A program made the translations under genes and the position numbers. Shown here piece by piece: positions 47,301 to 60,400 of a DNA stretch of 64,000 nt. The notes below the pieces were generated by a model. It was given only the letters and a program-made list of their open reading frames with translations, ran no database searches and was not told the origin of the DNA. This stretch comes from Adiantum capillus-veneris (Eukaryota > Streptophyta > Polypodiopsida > Polypodiales > Pteridaceae): positions 31,658,446 through 31,722,445 of the forward strand of contig CM043969.1 in NCBI GenBank assembly GCA_014529385.2. The letters are read 5' to 3'. Numbering within the stretch: the first letter of the stretch is position 1; each line of letters starts with the position of its first letter.

Positions 47301-50300
47301 TTTTTTCAAAACCAGTGCCATGCAGATGTTGATGTCTATAGCTACCAAGCCGCACACTTCAAGGACTTGGCAAGCTTTTAAGAAAATTTTTGCCTGAAGT
47401 TATATGGTTTCTGACATCTTCCTTCGAAGTGCAACTTCTGGCAGAGTGGGGTATCCTAAAATGCTTGCCATGGAAACACTAGCAAATTATAACTTGAAAT
47501 TTCTCGACATATATCAGTAGGTGTCTCTTTCCGAGCTAAAAACCTTGGAGGTCCAGTGTGATTGCCATGTCTTGGGACCATCACTGCCACAGGAACATTG
47601 CTTGTCAAGGCTTGTTTCGACTATTCAAGAGTTTGTGGATCATGTTGCGGTCGGCTACGACCTCATGGAAGGAACCTAACCCTAATTTTGGTGCAAGTTT
47701 CAAGATGGAAAGTCGGTCGGCTTTTCGAGCTCGGCTCATGTCGAGATTGCTCTTTAAGTTTGAGTTCTATTTGAGAACTTGTTTGATGATCCTGTTTGAA
47801 ATTTGTTTGAAATAGATGGTATATATTTTGAACCTGTATGGGTGCCGATTTGAATTGTTTGACTCTGGTTTTATACTGGTTTCGTTGATTGGTGATTGTA
47901 CTCTCGGGTGGAGAAATGAGAAATACTGTTTTGGTATTGTTTGAACCTCGAAACGACGCAAACGGGATGTTTGGGCCCTAGGGAGCTTCGGTTGTATGCT
48001 TGAAAACCTTGGAACGACGCAGACGGGATGTCTGGGGAGCGTTTCGTTGTTTGCTTGAAAACCTTGGAACAACGCAGACGGGATGTCTGAGGAGCGTTTC
48101 GTTGTTTGCTAGAAACCCTCTGAACGACGCAGACGAGATGTCTAGGGAGTATTTGGTTGTATGCTTGAACCTCCAAGCGACGCAGGTTGCGGTCTGGGGA
48201 GCGTTTGGTTGTACAGTCCTCTGAGCTCATGGCCCGGACCTTATTAGGTTATTTGCGGGGGCAATGACGAGGTAGTCATTGAGTAGCTTCATACTGCAGA
48301 GTCCAGACCGTTTGTCTTGAGGGAGTGCTCAATGGCGTTGTTTCTTGTGTCTGTAACATGCATATGTGAGCATTTGTGTTGCATTGTGATGTGCCAACCA
48401 CTGAATATTCCTAATTAATTGAGATTGACTGGGTATGTAATTTTAGTGCATAAAGACACCCGTGGAAGATCAGTGCAGTCTGGGTCTGATGGCTAATTTT
48501 ACTACACCGGAATATCAAGAGTTCCAATATGGACGAAAGGAGAAGCCAGCTCCTAAATAAAAAAACCAAACAAATTGTCCCTCGGAATGTTCCTCGGAAA
48601 TTTTTGCGCCAACTTGAGTTGTTTTGTAGATATGTTGTAATTGCGGACGATTACTCTCTTTCAAGAAGACGGGATGTCACAAATCGTTGATGTGTCAAGC
48701 CACTGAAGAAGGAAGCCGACTTGCAGATCCCGGACGAGGGGCCTAAACCCTAGAAGAAGCAAAAGAAGAATTGCGTGGGGAACTGATGACGTGGGAAACA
48801 TGTACAGAATCCCAGATTTCACGCTGGCATGCTGACGTCACAGCTGTACGGATTTCCACAATTTCCACTGACAGTGCTGACGTGGCAGTTGTACGGATTT
48901 CCGCATTTTTCACTGATGATGTGGCAACTGAACGGATTCCGCAAAACGTGCTGGCAGCTTTTGGCAATTTTTGACCAGTTGCTTTTGGGCTAGGGCCTTT
49001 AAATATGAGGCCATAGGCTCATTCTCTTGCATGCTTCTGGAAGGTGCAGAGGATGGAATACCGGCTTGTACTCGGTTGTTGAAATATAAAGAAATACCGA
49101 AAGGGGCGCCAAGATTTGGGGCCAATACTCTTTGGGGTGGAATTCCGCCACTCCCTGTTGTGTGTTCTCTCTCTCTCTCTTTCAGTTTCAGTTGTTATTG
49201 AAGTGCTAAAAGTCTGTTCAAGCTGTTCTTTTCTATTGACATGTGGTGCCTGTCTTGTGAAAATAGCTGCAATACATTGCTTATGCATTGCCGAGTATTG
49301 GTGACGTTTTCGGATTTAATAGAGCTATCAGCATGCTATTTAAAAGCTTGCTCACTAAATATGATGCATTGTAGTCACCCTTGTATACGTGATTATATTG
49401 TCATCAGATCTATGAAATTCCCATCACTAAAAGCTTTCAAATGAGTGTTATTGTGCTACCATTCGCATTTTATGGCCTTCTTATTAGTGAAGTGTGTATA
49501 GCATCATGTATACTTTCTCAACTATTTCCTATGTGTAATGTAACAAACTGCTGATGTGTCGACCTACTGAAGAACAGAGCTACCGGCCAAGGGGCCTAAA
49601 CCCTAGAAGAAGCAGAAGCAACAGAAGAAGCAGCAACAGATTTTCGAAAATTGCGAAGCAGGCTGATGATGTGGCAGATTTTTGAAAGTCACGCTGGCTG
49701 ATGACGTGGTAGAACTATACGGATTTCCGCTTTTCACGCTGGAGGTGCTGACGTGGCAGGACTGTACAGATTTCCGTAAATTGCGCTGGCAGCTTTTTGG
49801 CTTTGCTTTTGGACCAGATGCTTTTGAGCTTTGAAGGCTTTTCACTATAGCTGCTTTTTACGCCAAGGGCCTTTAAATATGAGGTTAGGGCTCATTCTCT
49901 GGCATGCTTCCTGGCGAAGGTGCAGAGTCTGGAGTACCGGCTTGTACTGTGTTGATGCAATATAAAGAAATACCGAAAGGGGCGCTAAGGTATGGGCCAA
50001 TACTCTTTGGGGTGGAATTCCGCCACTCTGTGTCACGTGTCGTCTCTCTCTTTCAGTTCAATTGTTATTGAAGTGCTAAAAGTCTGTTCAGTCTGTTCTT
50101 TTCTATTGGCACGTGGTGCCCGTCTTGTGACATGGAATGCTGCTTATTTGTGTGGCTATATTGCTTTGAGATCACATTAAAAATTTCCCCAAAAGATCTG
50201 CACTGATGGCTCACAAATTTTCAATCTCAAACGAAAGAAAGAAAGAAGATTATCGTCTCCTAAAGCCAGAATAGTCAGCTTTTTTCTTAATCTATAAAAA

Positions 50301-51411
50301 GAAAGTGTAAAATCCTTAAAAGCTAACCATTACAGAGTGAGCTAAAAAGAAGCTCCTTAATGGCTCCGAGTTGTAAGCTGCGCCTTGAAAGTTTCTTGGT
50401 ACCAACCAACGTGTCATAGGCATGGTTGTTTTTCAACTTTGTAGGTGCATGATAGAATTCTCCCAAGAAAATTTTCACGGGAATAGTGAGCTGTAAGGTG
50501 TGAGCTTTGTTCTATGTTGGTGTGTATGTCCTCTATCCTACTATGATACATATGTGGCACAAAACCATGTGGTAGCATGTGGAAAAGGTACTCAAAGGTG
50601 TGGGTACCTTGAGTACCCATGGGGGTCATTACTAGAGGGTGTGGACTTACATAGAGTTAGTTAATGGATCCTCAGAGTGGCTTGAAAGATCACCCACAAG
50701 TTTGCAACTTGTATGGGCTCATTTGGAAGCCCTGTATGATGTCATCAGTGATGCCAGATGAAATGCCTAAGCCAACTCTATTTCATGAGCACTTTGTACA
50801 CACTTTCGGTTGAGTCAATCAATTTAGTTTTGCCTACACTCTACTCTATCTCCATTGCGTACTCTATTGTGTATTTAACATTGTCACTGGCATGCATTAA
50901 CACCATGAATGCTTCTCTCTTTAATCCACCTTGATCCTACAACTGGTATTAGAGCTTTGGTGAGAATAGAATTCTCTCTGCTATGTGTACCTCTTACTAA
51001 TTGAGCTCTAACCCATTTATGTGTGGGCATGTCCTTGGCACACCCAAGAGGCCCCTACCCTCCATGACTAGGAGGCTTGATTGGGAAGAGGATTAGTATC
51101 CAATTATGTGTTTGCATTTAAGTTTTTTTATGTCAATTTTTTAGTTGCTTGCACATTCAATTAGTTTTTCCCTTCTTGCATTCATCGAGCATTAATCATC
51201 TCATCCCGAAGTGCTTCTCGCAAGCTTCCTGTCGAGCCCATAATCTCTTCAATCCAACACCAGGAACCCCCTAAACCCTAACCATCAAACTTGGCTATAA
51301 TTAGGTGTCTGTGTGTGGGAAAGGACTGTCGAGGCAGAAATAAAACTTGATTTTGTTGCATTCCCTCACAAGGAGCTGGTTGCCCACTTGGCTTAGCTCA
51401 CTACACTAAAA

Positions 51412-51448
<37 letters not shown>

Positions 51449-54400
51449 CTTTGTGATAGTGGCATTGTGGGCGGATGTTAAAACTGGGCTCCATTCCGGT
51501 TGATTGGCATTTTCGGGTCCGCAAGAGGCCCTACCCGCGCCAAGGCCGTTTTTCCAAAAGGTTGCATACGGATGCGCGCCGAGAATTGAAGGGAGACTTG
51601 GGAAAATTTCAGGTCCATAGAAGGACGTTCCCATGGCGTGGTTTGCTTCAAGCTTTTGAGCCACATTCCCCACAAGGGAGCGCTCCCGCGTTTTGGCATT
51701 GGCCCCAAGGATCTCATAAGGCCCCCCCCATAGGGCCCAGTCCCGCGACACCTCTTCTCTGGAGGCAAGCTTCAGGCAACTAAGAGGAGAGTCCCACCGA
51801 GCTGCAACAAAGCATCTTCAAGCATTTTCTAAAGGGCTTCAAGTGGACGGCTTTAGGCACCTCAGATTTCCAAAAGGGCTTGAGATTCAAAAGGACTCTT
51901 CAAAGAGCTTCGAAATCTCAAGGAAGGCACTCAAAACTCTGAGAGCTTCAACAAGAACTAAAACAAAACTTCAAGACAAGCTTCCAAGCAGAATTTTAAG
52001 CATTCAAAGGCTACAAGGTTTCGAAGCTTCAAGGAAGGGCATCGAAGTCAACATTTGAACCTTGAGCAAAACATCAACACCTAATTCAAACTTCAAGCAT
52101 TTTGTCTGTAGGAAGGCTACAGTGTTACTGGTGCAGGACAGACAATTAGTTCAGTTGGTCACAGTTGGTCAGGACCGAGGCCAGATCACCACCACCTCAG
52201 TTTGGAGATAGGCTTAGCTGGATTGGGATATCTGCTAGCCGTTGGTGGCTCCTTACATATGAGTGGTTGGGTCCAAGGTCAGATACGCGATCGATTTCAT
52301 CTACTTTTGTGTGGTCCATCATCTAGAGTCTATCATCTTGAGTTATACACAGCACGTCTGCACCATCCTTGCACATTGGAGCCTCGACACCCCCATTGGC
52401 CCTGAGCTTGGAGCTATGTGTGCTGCCAGCCAAAGTTGTATGGTTCTTTGAGCTTGTCGAGTTCCATTGAGTTGCGTTGCAATTGTGTTTTGAGTCGTAA
52501 CGTGTCTTGAGTCATATCCTACTTCTGTGTTTGAGTCAGGTTCGTGTGTGATGTTTCTTCTGTTGAAGTGAGGTTTCATGCATACTGCATTGGGAACACC
52601 CACTCTAGAGAGCACGACACCTTTTCCTCGCTACAAGTACTCTCATTTTTGGCACGCCCTGTGGGACCTCAACTGAAGTCTCACTCCATCGAAAGTTGGA
52701 GTCAAGGATCTACTTCAACTCCCTGTATCACTGGGTTTGTTTACACAGGTATGGGCCTGCCTCAGCTTGGTCTCGTCTAGTTTTCCCTCGACCTGATAGT
52801 TTTCAACCTACTCGTCCAGACCTGCTTGTCTATTCTCTCGTCCTGGTCTAGTAGTCTCTAGGCTAGGTCTAGTCCTCTCTCGTCCAGGTCTAGCCAGGAG
52901 TAGGCTGGGTCAAGTCCTCTCTCGTCCAGGTCTAGCGAGGAGTAGGCTGGGTCTAGTCCTCTCTCGTCCAGGTCTAGCCAGAAGGTCTAGTCACTCGCCC
53001 TGGTCTAGTGGAGTCTAGACCAGTGGGCAGTAAGTAAAGGTCATCATGCTCAAAGCTTGGGGAGGCTTTTGATTACTGCATGACACATACAAGGCTGTCA
53101 AAAGAGCGACAAAGCCCACTACTAAGTCCTTTGAAGTACTTAGTAGAAGGGTCCCCTCCTTGCTGTCATTGCCCTGAAGCGAAGGATCACTACAGTAAGG
53201 ATTGTCCTAAACTTCGTGCATCCACGGCTTCAAACCCAAGTCAAATCCAAAATGAGTTTACCTTTCCCAAGCTCAATCTAATAGCAGTTAGCACCATTCC
53301 TCAGCCACCCCCTTCTGCCCATGTGGTTACCCCTCAAGATAAGCTGCAGTTGCCAGTGGGCGTCCTCATTCGGGCCCAGAGAGCCGCTCTCGGTCTTAGC
53401 ATTCCAGCATGTTCAACCCCCCCACACATTCTCACAATAGTGGATAATCTGTCCCAGTGCCAAGCAAGAATCCAGATCTTTGCTCTCCGATATTGATGAA
53501 GCCTTCTTGGAAGCAGTTTCTGATCTACAGAAGATCAAGGTACCAAAGAAATCACTGGTAGAAAAAGAAAAGCTTACAGCAGAGACAATCTTGAAGAACA
53601 CCTTCCAACAAGTGTCCCTCTATGACATGCTGCTACTAGATGCGAGTGTTAGAAGTGACACTCTTGCTGTTATCCACTCACTTTACCCCGGAGCAAGTGT
53701 CCCTCTATGACATGCTGCTACTAGATGCGAGTGTTAGAAGTGACACTCTTGCTGTTATCCACTCACTTTACCATCTCTCAGTCTCATACACTGTGCATGC
53801 AAGTGTATGAGACTGAGAGATAGAGAGAGAAGAGAATACGACACCAGAGACATTGTAAAACCCTCCTCCGATGGCCCCACTCGCGTTGGCGAGAGTGGTC
53901 TACTATTTATTGCACAAACTGGTACAAAGTGAATGCATGTGACTGATGCAAACTTACTGCTGTCCAAAAACACTACTGGCTGAAATCTGATGCCGATCTG
54001 CTACTATCCCAAAAACGCTAATGGCTGAAAATCACTGGAACCAAAAACACTGATGTGGGCGGGTCTCTGCTGGATGAAATCTGCTGGTTCTTAGGCTGTC
54101 AAAGGCTGAAATTCTGTTGATACTTTATCTGCTGAAAACGCCATGCAAAAGGGGGGCGATTTGGGGTTTCTCGAAACGCTAGGGCTGAGGTTGTCTGGCG
54201 ATGAGGCTATGATGAAAAACGCTAGGCTGGGGAGGCTCTGGCGATGGTGACTTGTCGATGAAAATGCCAGAGGATGCGAGATCTTCATGATGCTGACTTG
54301 ATGAAAAACGCTAGGATGCTGAGGTTCTTGCTTGAAGGGAAAAGTTAAAACGCCACCAAGGGAGGGATCTTGCTGAGAAGTTGCCTGTTGAGCAAGGTGC

Positions 54401-57400
54401 TCCTGCTGCCGCTTCTTCCAGAAAGTGCTAGCCCTAGGTTTCTATTTATACGAACTTAGCAAAATTGCCCTACCTACTTTCCAACAAAAGTCACTTAAAA
54501 ATAATAAGTGAAAAATGTCAAAAATAGGGAAAATAGGTCTATGCATTGTAAAAATGCTACTGATGGGATCTGACTGGAATCTGACGATCATGCTGTGTGC
54601 AACCAGAGGATATGCATCTAATCTAAGTGTCTGGACATGCACGGTCTGCGAACAGACTCACAAAAGTGCCAGATCAATTCCTATTCTAGACTGACTTCAC
54701 TGAACTGAACCCTGGTCATGCTGTAGCTTGTCCACGGACACATAGGGTTGGATGTGTCACGTGACACCTCTACTCGCCCTACCCACCCCCTCCCTCCCTC
54801 CTCGCCCCTAACCACCCCCCACCCCCGCTTGCCACTCTCCACTCCCTCATGCCCTCGACCCTACCTAGTGCCCCTCTCCCCTCGCCTCTACCCAAACCCC
54901 CTCGCCCCTACCCACCCCCTCTCCTCCCCTCGTCCATACCTACTCCCTCTCGCCCCTACCCTCCCCCTAACCCATTCTCTCTCCCCTCGCCCTATTCACT
55001 CCCTAGACCACTATCAACCCCCTCAACCCTATCTTCAACCCTCCAATGTTACAAGCAACTGCTACAGGCGCATTCAAGTCAGAGTTTGAGCATTGCCTTG
55101 AAGAAAACCGGGACATTTTCACAAATTTTCATTGTGGCGGAGGCTCCATGTGTCTATCTAAAACCGGGAGTATTTCAAGTTTTCCCTTATGGTCTTTTGT
55201 TCGGACAAATACCATTCGTGGTAGCCAACTACTACATTTACACTAGCGTTGTGACTTGCTGGGATTTGTTCATCTTGGTCACTCTTCACTTTCTACCTTC
55301 TGACAACTTACCACATCGAGGCGGGGTTATTGCTTCTTCAGCATATCTTGCAAATATCTACATTGCTTCATTGGTATCTTCTCCTACGAACTCAAAATCT
55401 TCTCCAAACATCACCTTCTTCAGTCAGAGTGTACTACGTTTTCCTGCTTGTTTCACTGTTCTCTCTAGTTTCAGTGTTCTCTCTCACCGAGAGTGCTTGT
55501 GGAGGGCAACCTGTAGCAAGGCTACAATGTCACTGATGAAGGACAGACAGTTAGTTCAGTTGGTCAGGAGTTCACACAGGACGGACTCTCGCCTAGGCAC
55601 TGACAGGTGGCAAGTGATACGAATGGTGGTCTAGTTGACACTTGGACTTTGGAAATAGGCTTAGCTAGATTGGGATATCTGCTAGCCGTTGGTGGCTCCT
55701 TACATATGAGTGGTTGGGTCTAGGGTCGGATACGCAATCGATATCATCTACTTTTGTGTGGTCCGTCGTCTAAAATCTACCATCTTGAGTTATACACAGC
55801 ACATCTGCACCATCCCTGCACATTGGAGCCTGGACACCCCCATTGTACCTTGAGTCCTGAGCTTGGAGTTGTGTGTGCTGCCAACCACGGTTGTATGGTT
55901 CTTTAAGCTTGTCGAGTTCCATTGAATTGAGTTGCAGCTGTGTTTTGAGTCGTAATGTGTCTTGAGTCATATCCCACTTCTATGTTTGAGTCAGGTTCCT
56001 GTGTGGTCTATTGGAGTGAGGTTTCATGCATACTGCACTAAGGAGCACCCACTCTAGAGAGCACGACACCTTTTCCTCGCTACATTGTCTCGGGCTTGAA
56101 GAACAAAAGAATTTTCTCTCTCGTACTCTATTCTTCCGAAGCTCCAAGAAAAAAAAAAATCTCCAAACTTCTTGTATTTTAAAGCTAAAATTTTTGCATC
56201 CATGGCACAACCTACCACAATGTATGGCGAAATTATCATTAAGGATTTCATCGTGTGCATCTGTACGAAGTTTAGACACTCGCCTTCGCATAAAAACCAA
56301 GCGCTAAGACCGCTCTAAGGCACAATGGGAGAGCAAAGGAGAGATCTACCTTCAAGGGGAGGAGAATTAGCATCAAGTTTTTGTTTTGCATTATGTTATT
56401 TAGCTTTGCATTTTCATTCAATCAAGCTCTTGAGCAAGCTACGGCATCAACCATGGTAGCAGCAGCACCAAGATGGTAGCAGAGTCGAAAGACAAAGATG
56501 TAGGAGTGGAGGAGGACAAAACAATAAAGCTGTGGCAATGAAAGTCTTGCACACTCTTGGACTAGAGCTGTGTGTTGGTCTCCTGGATTGGAGTTGTGCT
56601 CCTAGATTGGAGTGTTTATCATCAGTGGTCTCTTGGATTGGAGATGGTCCTCTAGATTGGGGATGATGGTCAGCCTAGATTGGCGTAGCTATTTTCTTTG
56701 TCGTAGTTCAAACCTCAAGGGGAGGATTGTAAGGCGTGAGCTTTGTCCTATGTTGGTGTGTATCTCCTCTATCCTATTAGGATGCATATGTGGCACAGAA
56801 CCATGTGGTAGCATGTGAAAACACCATGAATGCTTCTCTCTCTAATCCACCTTGATCCTACATGAGCTAAGAGAGCTAATTGGGAGGACAAGATTCTATG
56901 GTTGTGTGGTTGTCAAGCACAACAGAGCTCTCCAGGTGTAGATCATGCCTAAGGAGTCCTTGAAAGTTATCAAATTTGTATGTGAGTGTAGAATGTTCTG
57001 AGAAATTTCCTTTTGCAGGGGGAATGACAAGAAAAAAGACTCGATACATTGGTTTTTGTGCAAGTGCCAAAGTCATCCATTTGAAGTTATTATATCTACT
57101 ATAGAAATGGATGTGCTATTACCTGCCAATTTCAGTTCCAGCTAGATTGCTTTGTGATGCATTTTCACCTCGACCATTTCTGGCTACTTCTCCAAAATCC
57201 CAGCCCTCCCCATAGCTGCACACAATAGAAACACTAACAAGCTTGCAAGTAGGTGCATATACGAGTCCAATCTTGGTATTAACTTGGAGACTAGAACGAC
57301 AACCACCGCATCTTGAATGACTAATAATAACCCAAGTTTTAAAAAAATCAATGTGTAAAAATAGTAATCAACCAAAACCTAAAAATTATTTTGGATAATA

Positions 57401-60400
57401 TTGTCAAGCTGCAACAAATAATGAGCAGAAAGTTTGCCTACAGGTAAATTTTTGATCCATCTATGCCATCCTGGTCTACGCTTAAGCTTTGAAGCACATC
57501 CTTGGCACGAAGCTGCAATGAGCAGACAAAACAATGAGTTGGACACGATGAAGGTCTACATATTCATTATATAAATGTTTGTTCATTTGACCGTAGACAT
57601 GCCACTCAGCCATCCTTTCACTATCAGTGTCATGGAGCATTAAATACATCAGAAACAGGGTGGAATAGCTTTACCATTGTGCTCTTCATCAAATGACCCA
57701 TGAGGTCAAACCTGAATCCATCCACCTGAAAAGAAAACGTACACGTTTTGACTTTAAACAGAACTCCCCAGCAATAGAAACACCAATCAATCCTACACAA
57801 CCTTGTAGTCTACAGCCCAATGACGAATATCATCAACAATCAATCGGTCCACCATATAGTGTTCACTGGCTGTGTTGTTCATGCAAGTACTGTTCTCAAT
57901 CTGCCCATCTGTATTTAAACGAAGATAATACCCTGGCACCACCTGTATGGATGTTTCATTTATATTTTTTTCACAGACATATTAAGTAGCAATTTAGTCT
58001 CTGTATCATTTGATAGTGGCTCCTGCAACGTTTATTTCATTGTAATACAATTTACCTTATCAAGGACAGAATAATTGTCATGGGGTCCATTTCCATGCAA
58101 ATGGTTGTAAACAACATCCAAAACTACTCGTAGACCAAGACAGTTGATTGCCTAAGAAAATCGTAAGAAATTTAAAATGCAGCTCTTTATGAAGCTGTTC
58201 TTGTTGTAGGATTACCAGACCATTACTTGAATCATTTGCCTAAACTCCAGGCAGCGCTTGGAACTGGACGGATCTGTGGAGTAGCTTCCCTCAGGAACAC
58301 CCCAATTAACTGGATCATAACTGCCAACAGATAGATGACTTTATTGAGTAACAGATCAACTCCCTATAGTGGTACCCTAAAAGAAAGCTAGAATCCTGGC
58401 AATACCCCCAATTATATCCATCTTCATTTTGAATTGCAACAACTACTGCCTGTTGTTTATCCGAATCAGTTGGGAAAGCTGCCAATTTTTGGCTATCTAC
58501 AATTGACGTACAATCCAGCATGTTATGAGAACTAGTTCTTCTAGAAAGGAGCAAGTTGACTGAAAGCATAGACCTCACCAACAGATTTCCAATTCTCTTT
58601 GACCTCATCCACACTTGCAAAATCAAAACTTGGTAGCAAGTGGATGTGTGTCAGCCCTGCATCTGCTAGTTCTTTCAAATGCTTCACTCCTCTGGATGTC
58701 TAACCATGAGAAATGACATGTCACGAAACAATAGTCTGTTTGACATAAGTCTCAAAAAACTTTACCTGTGATGTGAATGCAAGGTAAGTTCCTTGAAACA
58801 GACTATCGACACTCTCATCTGCAATACTGCACAAATCAAAGTTCCCATAAATGGGGAAAGGCAAACATCGCCAAAGAAAATAACAATGAGCATGTTGTCT
58901 TCAAAAGAAAACATGTATGTTCTGTCAAGGTGAGAACTACACTGATGCGGAATCAGAAAACTAAATTCATTATAATAAGATGCTGAGTAAACCGGTACTC
59001 TATGTTCTGGTAGAGTAAGAGCATGTTGGGTGTACTTGTCCTGTCTTGCAAGGGACTTTGAAAAAAGACGTATCTCCACACAACCTAGTCCTATATGATT
59101 AACTCACATAAATACTCCATCCTCTCCTCCATCAAATCCAGCAGGTACCCTCATAATGCTTGTCTATCTTTTCCAGGTATGCTCTCAACTTCCTCTTTCT
59201 AGTTGTTCTCACAAATACCTCCTAGAAGGCCTCAGTTGCAGTTGTTCCTAAGATTCTAATTTACACCAAGAATTCTGATACCAATTCAACAAAACTAGAG
59301 GCAAAATCAAGCTGTTATCATCCAGACCAACACCTGCTCAACTGTTCAGCCCCTTTGTATTATTTGTCATACTAAATCCCCTCATGACCCGGTTGTTGTA
59401 CTTTAGTATAGAGCTCTTTATAATCTACAAATGTAGTCATAGTGCTAATATCTGTCAGTTTGGCTGGCCAGCCACTTTATGTGTGTACTGCACCCATTTG
59501 ATGTACTTGTTAGGCCTTCAGCTATTACCACCTTCACATATGAATTGCATAATTGCGTTTTGGTCATATAAGAAAATTGAAAAGCTTATCCTTAGTTTCA
59601 CAGGTCATCTAGCCTTTTGCAAGGTGTCCTAAAAAATTCTTTCTTTCTTTCTTTGCAAGCCATCTTTTCACCATCATTTCAAATTAAAGTTTAAAGAGCT
59701 CAAGATATGCCTCTTATGATTTGACAAAACCAGATCTTTTACTTGAGCAATTATTAATGATTGTGAGAGTTTGCTGGAGTACAATGGTTCTATCAAAATT
59801 TTCATCACTTACTTCACATAACTACCATGCATACTCGCAAAATTGTTGACTGCAAAGCAGACTGGCAATACGGCAATTGAATTTTGTTTTTTAAAAAACA
59901 ATACTTCATGAAATTTTGAAAGAATAGCGCCTCCGGGAAAACTCCTAGCTTAATTGAGGCTCAAATAATTTAAAAGCAACTGAAGTTATTCACATTAGCC
60001 AATTCCATAGCAGGTTAGAACAACACAAGATTATTCCAAAGTTCTATTAGTATACAATGGAAAAAGTTCTCAATCTCACCTAAAGTCTCTTATATGAAGT
60101 TCATAGATTGAAATATCTGTAAAACTCTTCAAAATTGGCTTCTGATTTCCTAATTCTGTCCACCCAGTTGGCTGCAGCTCTGGGTCATTTAAATCCACCA
60201 ACAAAGACCGCTCACCATTTGCAGAAAGGCTTCAAACAAGAAAATACTGTAACCCTATCAGCTTCCTGAGCAAGCAAACAACTATTTATGCAGATTGAAA
60301 ACTTTTTCTCAATTGCAACACTCGTACCCACGAGAATAGGGATCATTCGCTAATGATGTTTCAATCTTCTGTGTCAATGGATGAAAAACTTCGACCTGAA

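Larger units (their letters stand above)
52107..56084 (+). mobile_element. LTR retrotransposon (inner), nested in 50492-56862
   Basis: The 5' LTR is 52107-52635 and the 3' LTR is 55512-56084; both start TGTAG and end CCTCGCTACA. The perfect duplication is TTGTC (52102-52106 and 56085-56089). Just inside the 5' LTR is TTTTGGCACGCCCTGTGGGA, a primer-site type different from tRNA-Met. The internal part has a gag-like fragment (53080-53496), an 84-bp tandem duplication (about 53607-53774) and a C/T-rich stretch (54760-55040). No pol was seen. Confidence 0.92.
50492..56862 (+). mobile_element. LTR retrotransposon (outer), tRNA-Met primed, with a nested element
   Basis: The 5' LTR is 50492-50941 (TGTAAGGTGTGAG...GATCCTACA), followed by TGGTATTAGAGC, a variant tRNA-Met binding site. 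The 3' LTR is 56728-56862, preceded by the polypurine tract AAGGGGAGGA. The perfect duplication is TGAGC (50487-50491 and 56863-56867). The 3' LTR is only 135 bp because about 315 bp of its centre is missing. The internal region has no clear gag or pol and is split by 52107-56084. A TG tract lies at 51414-51443. Confidence 0.92.

Noticed and set aside
47937-48215. Regular repeats resembling a CRISPR array
   Set aside because: The units are head-to-tail without unique spacers and lie inside a plant LTR element.
54748-55634. Proline-rich 261-codon open frame
   Set aside because: It is a C/T-rich low-complexity tract inside an LTR element that runs into the 3' LTR; overlapping frames are equally open.
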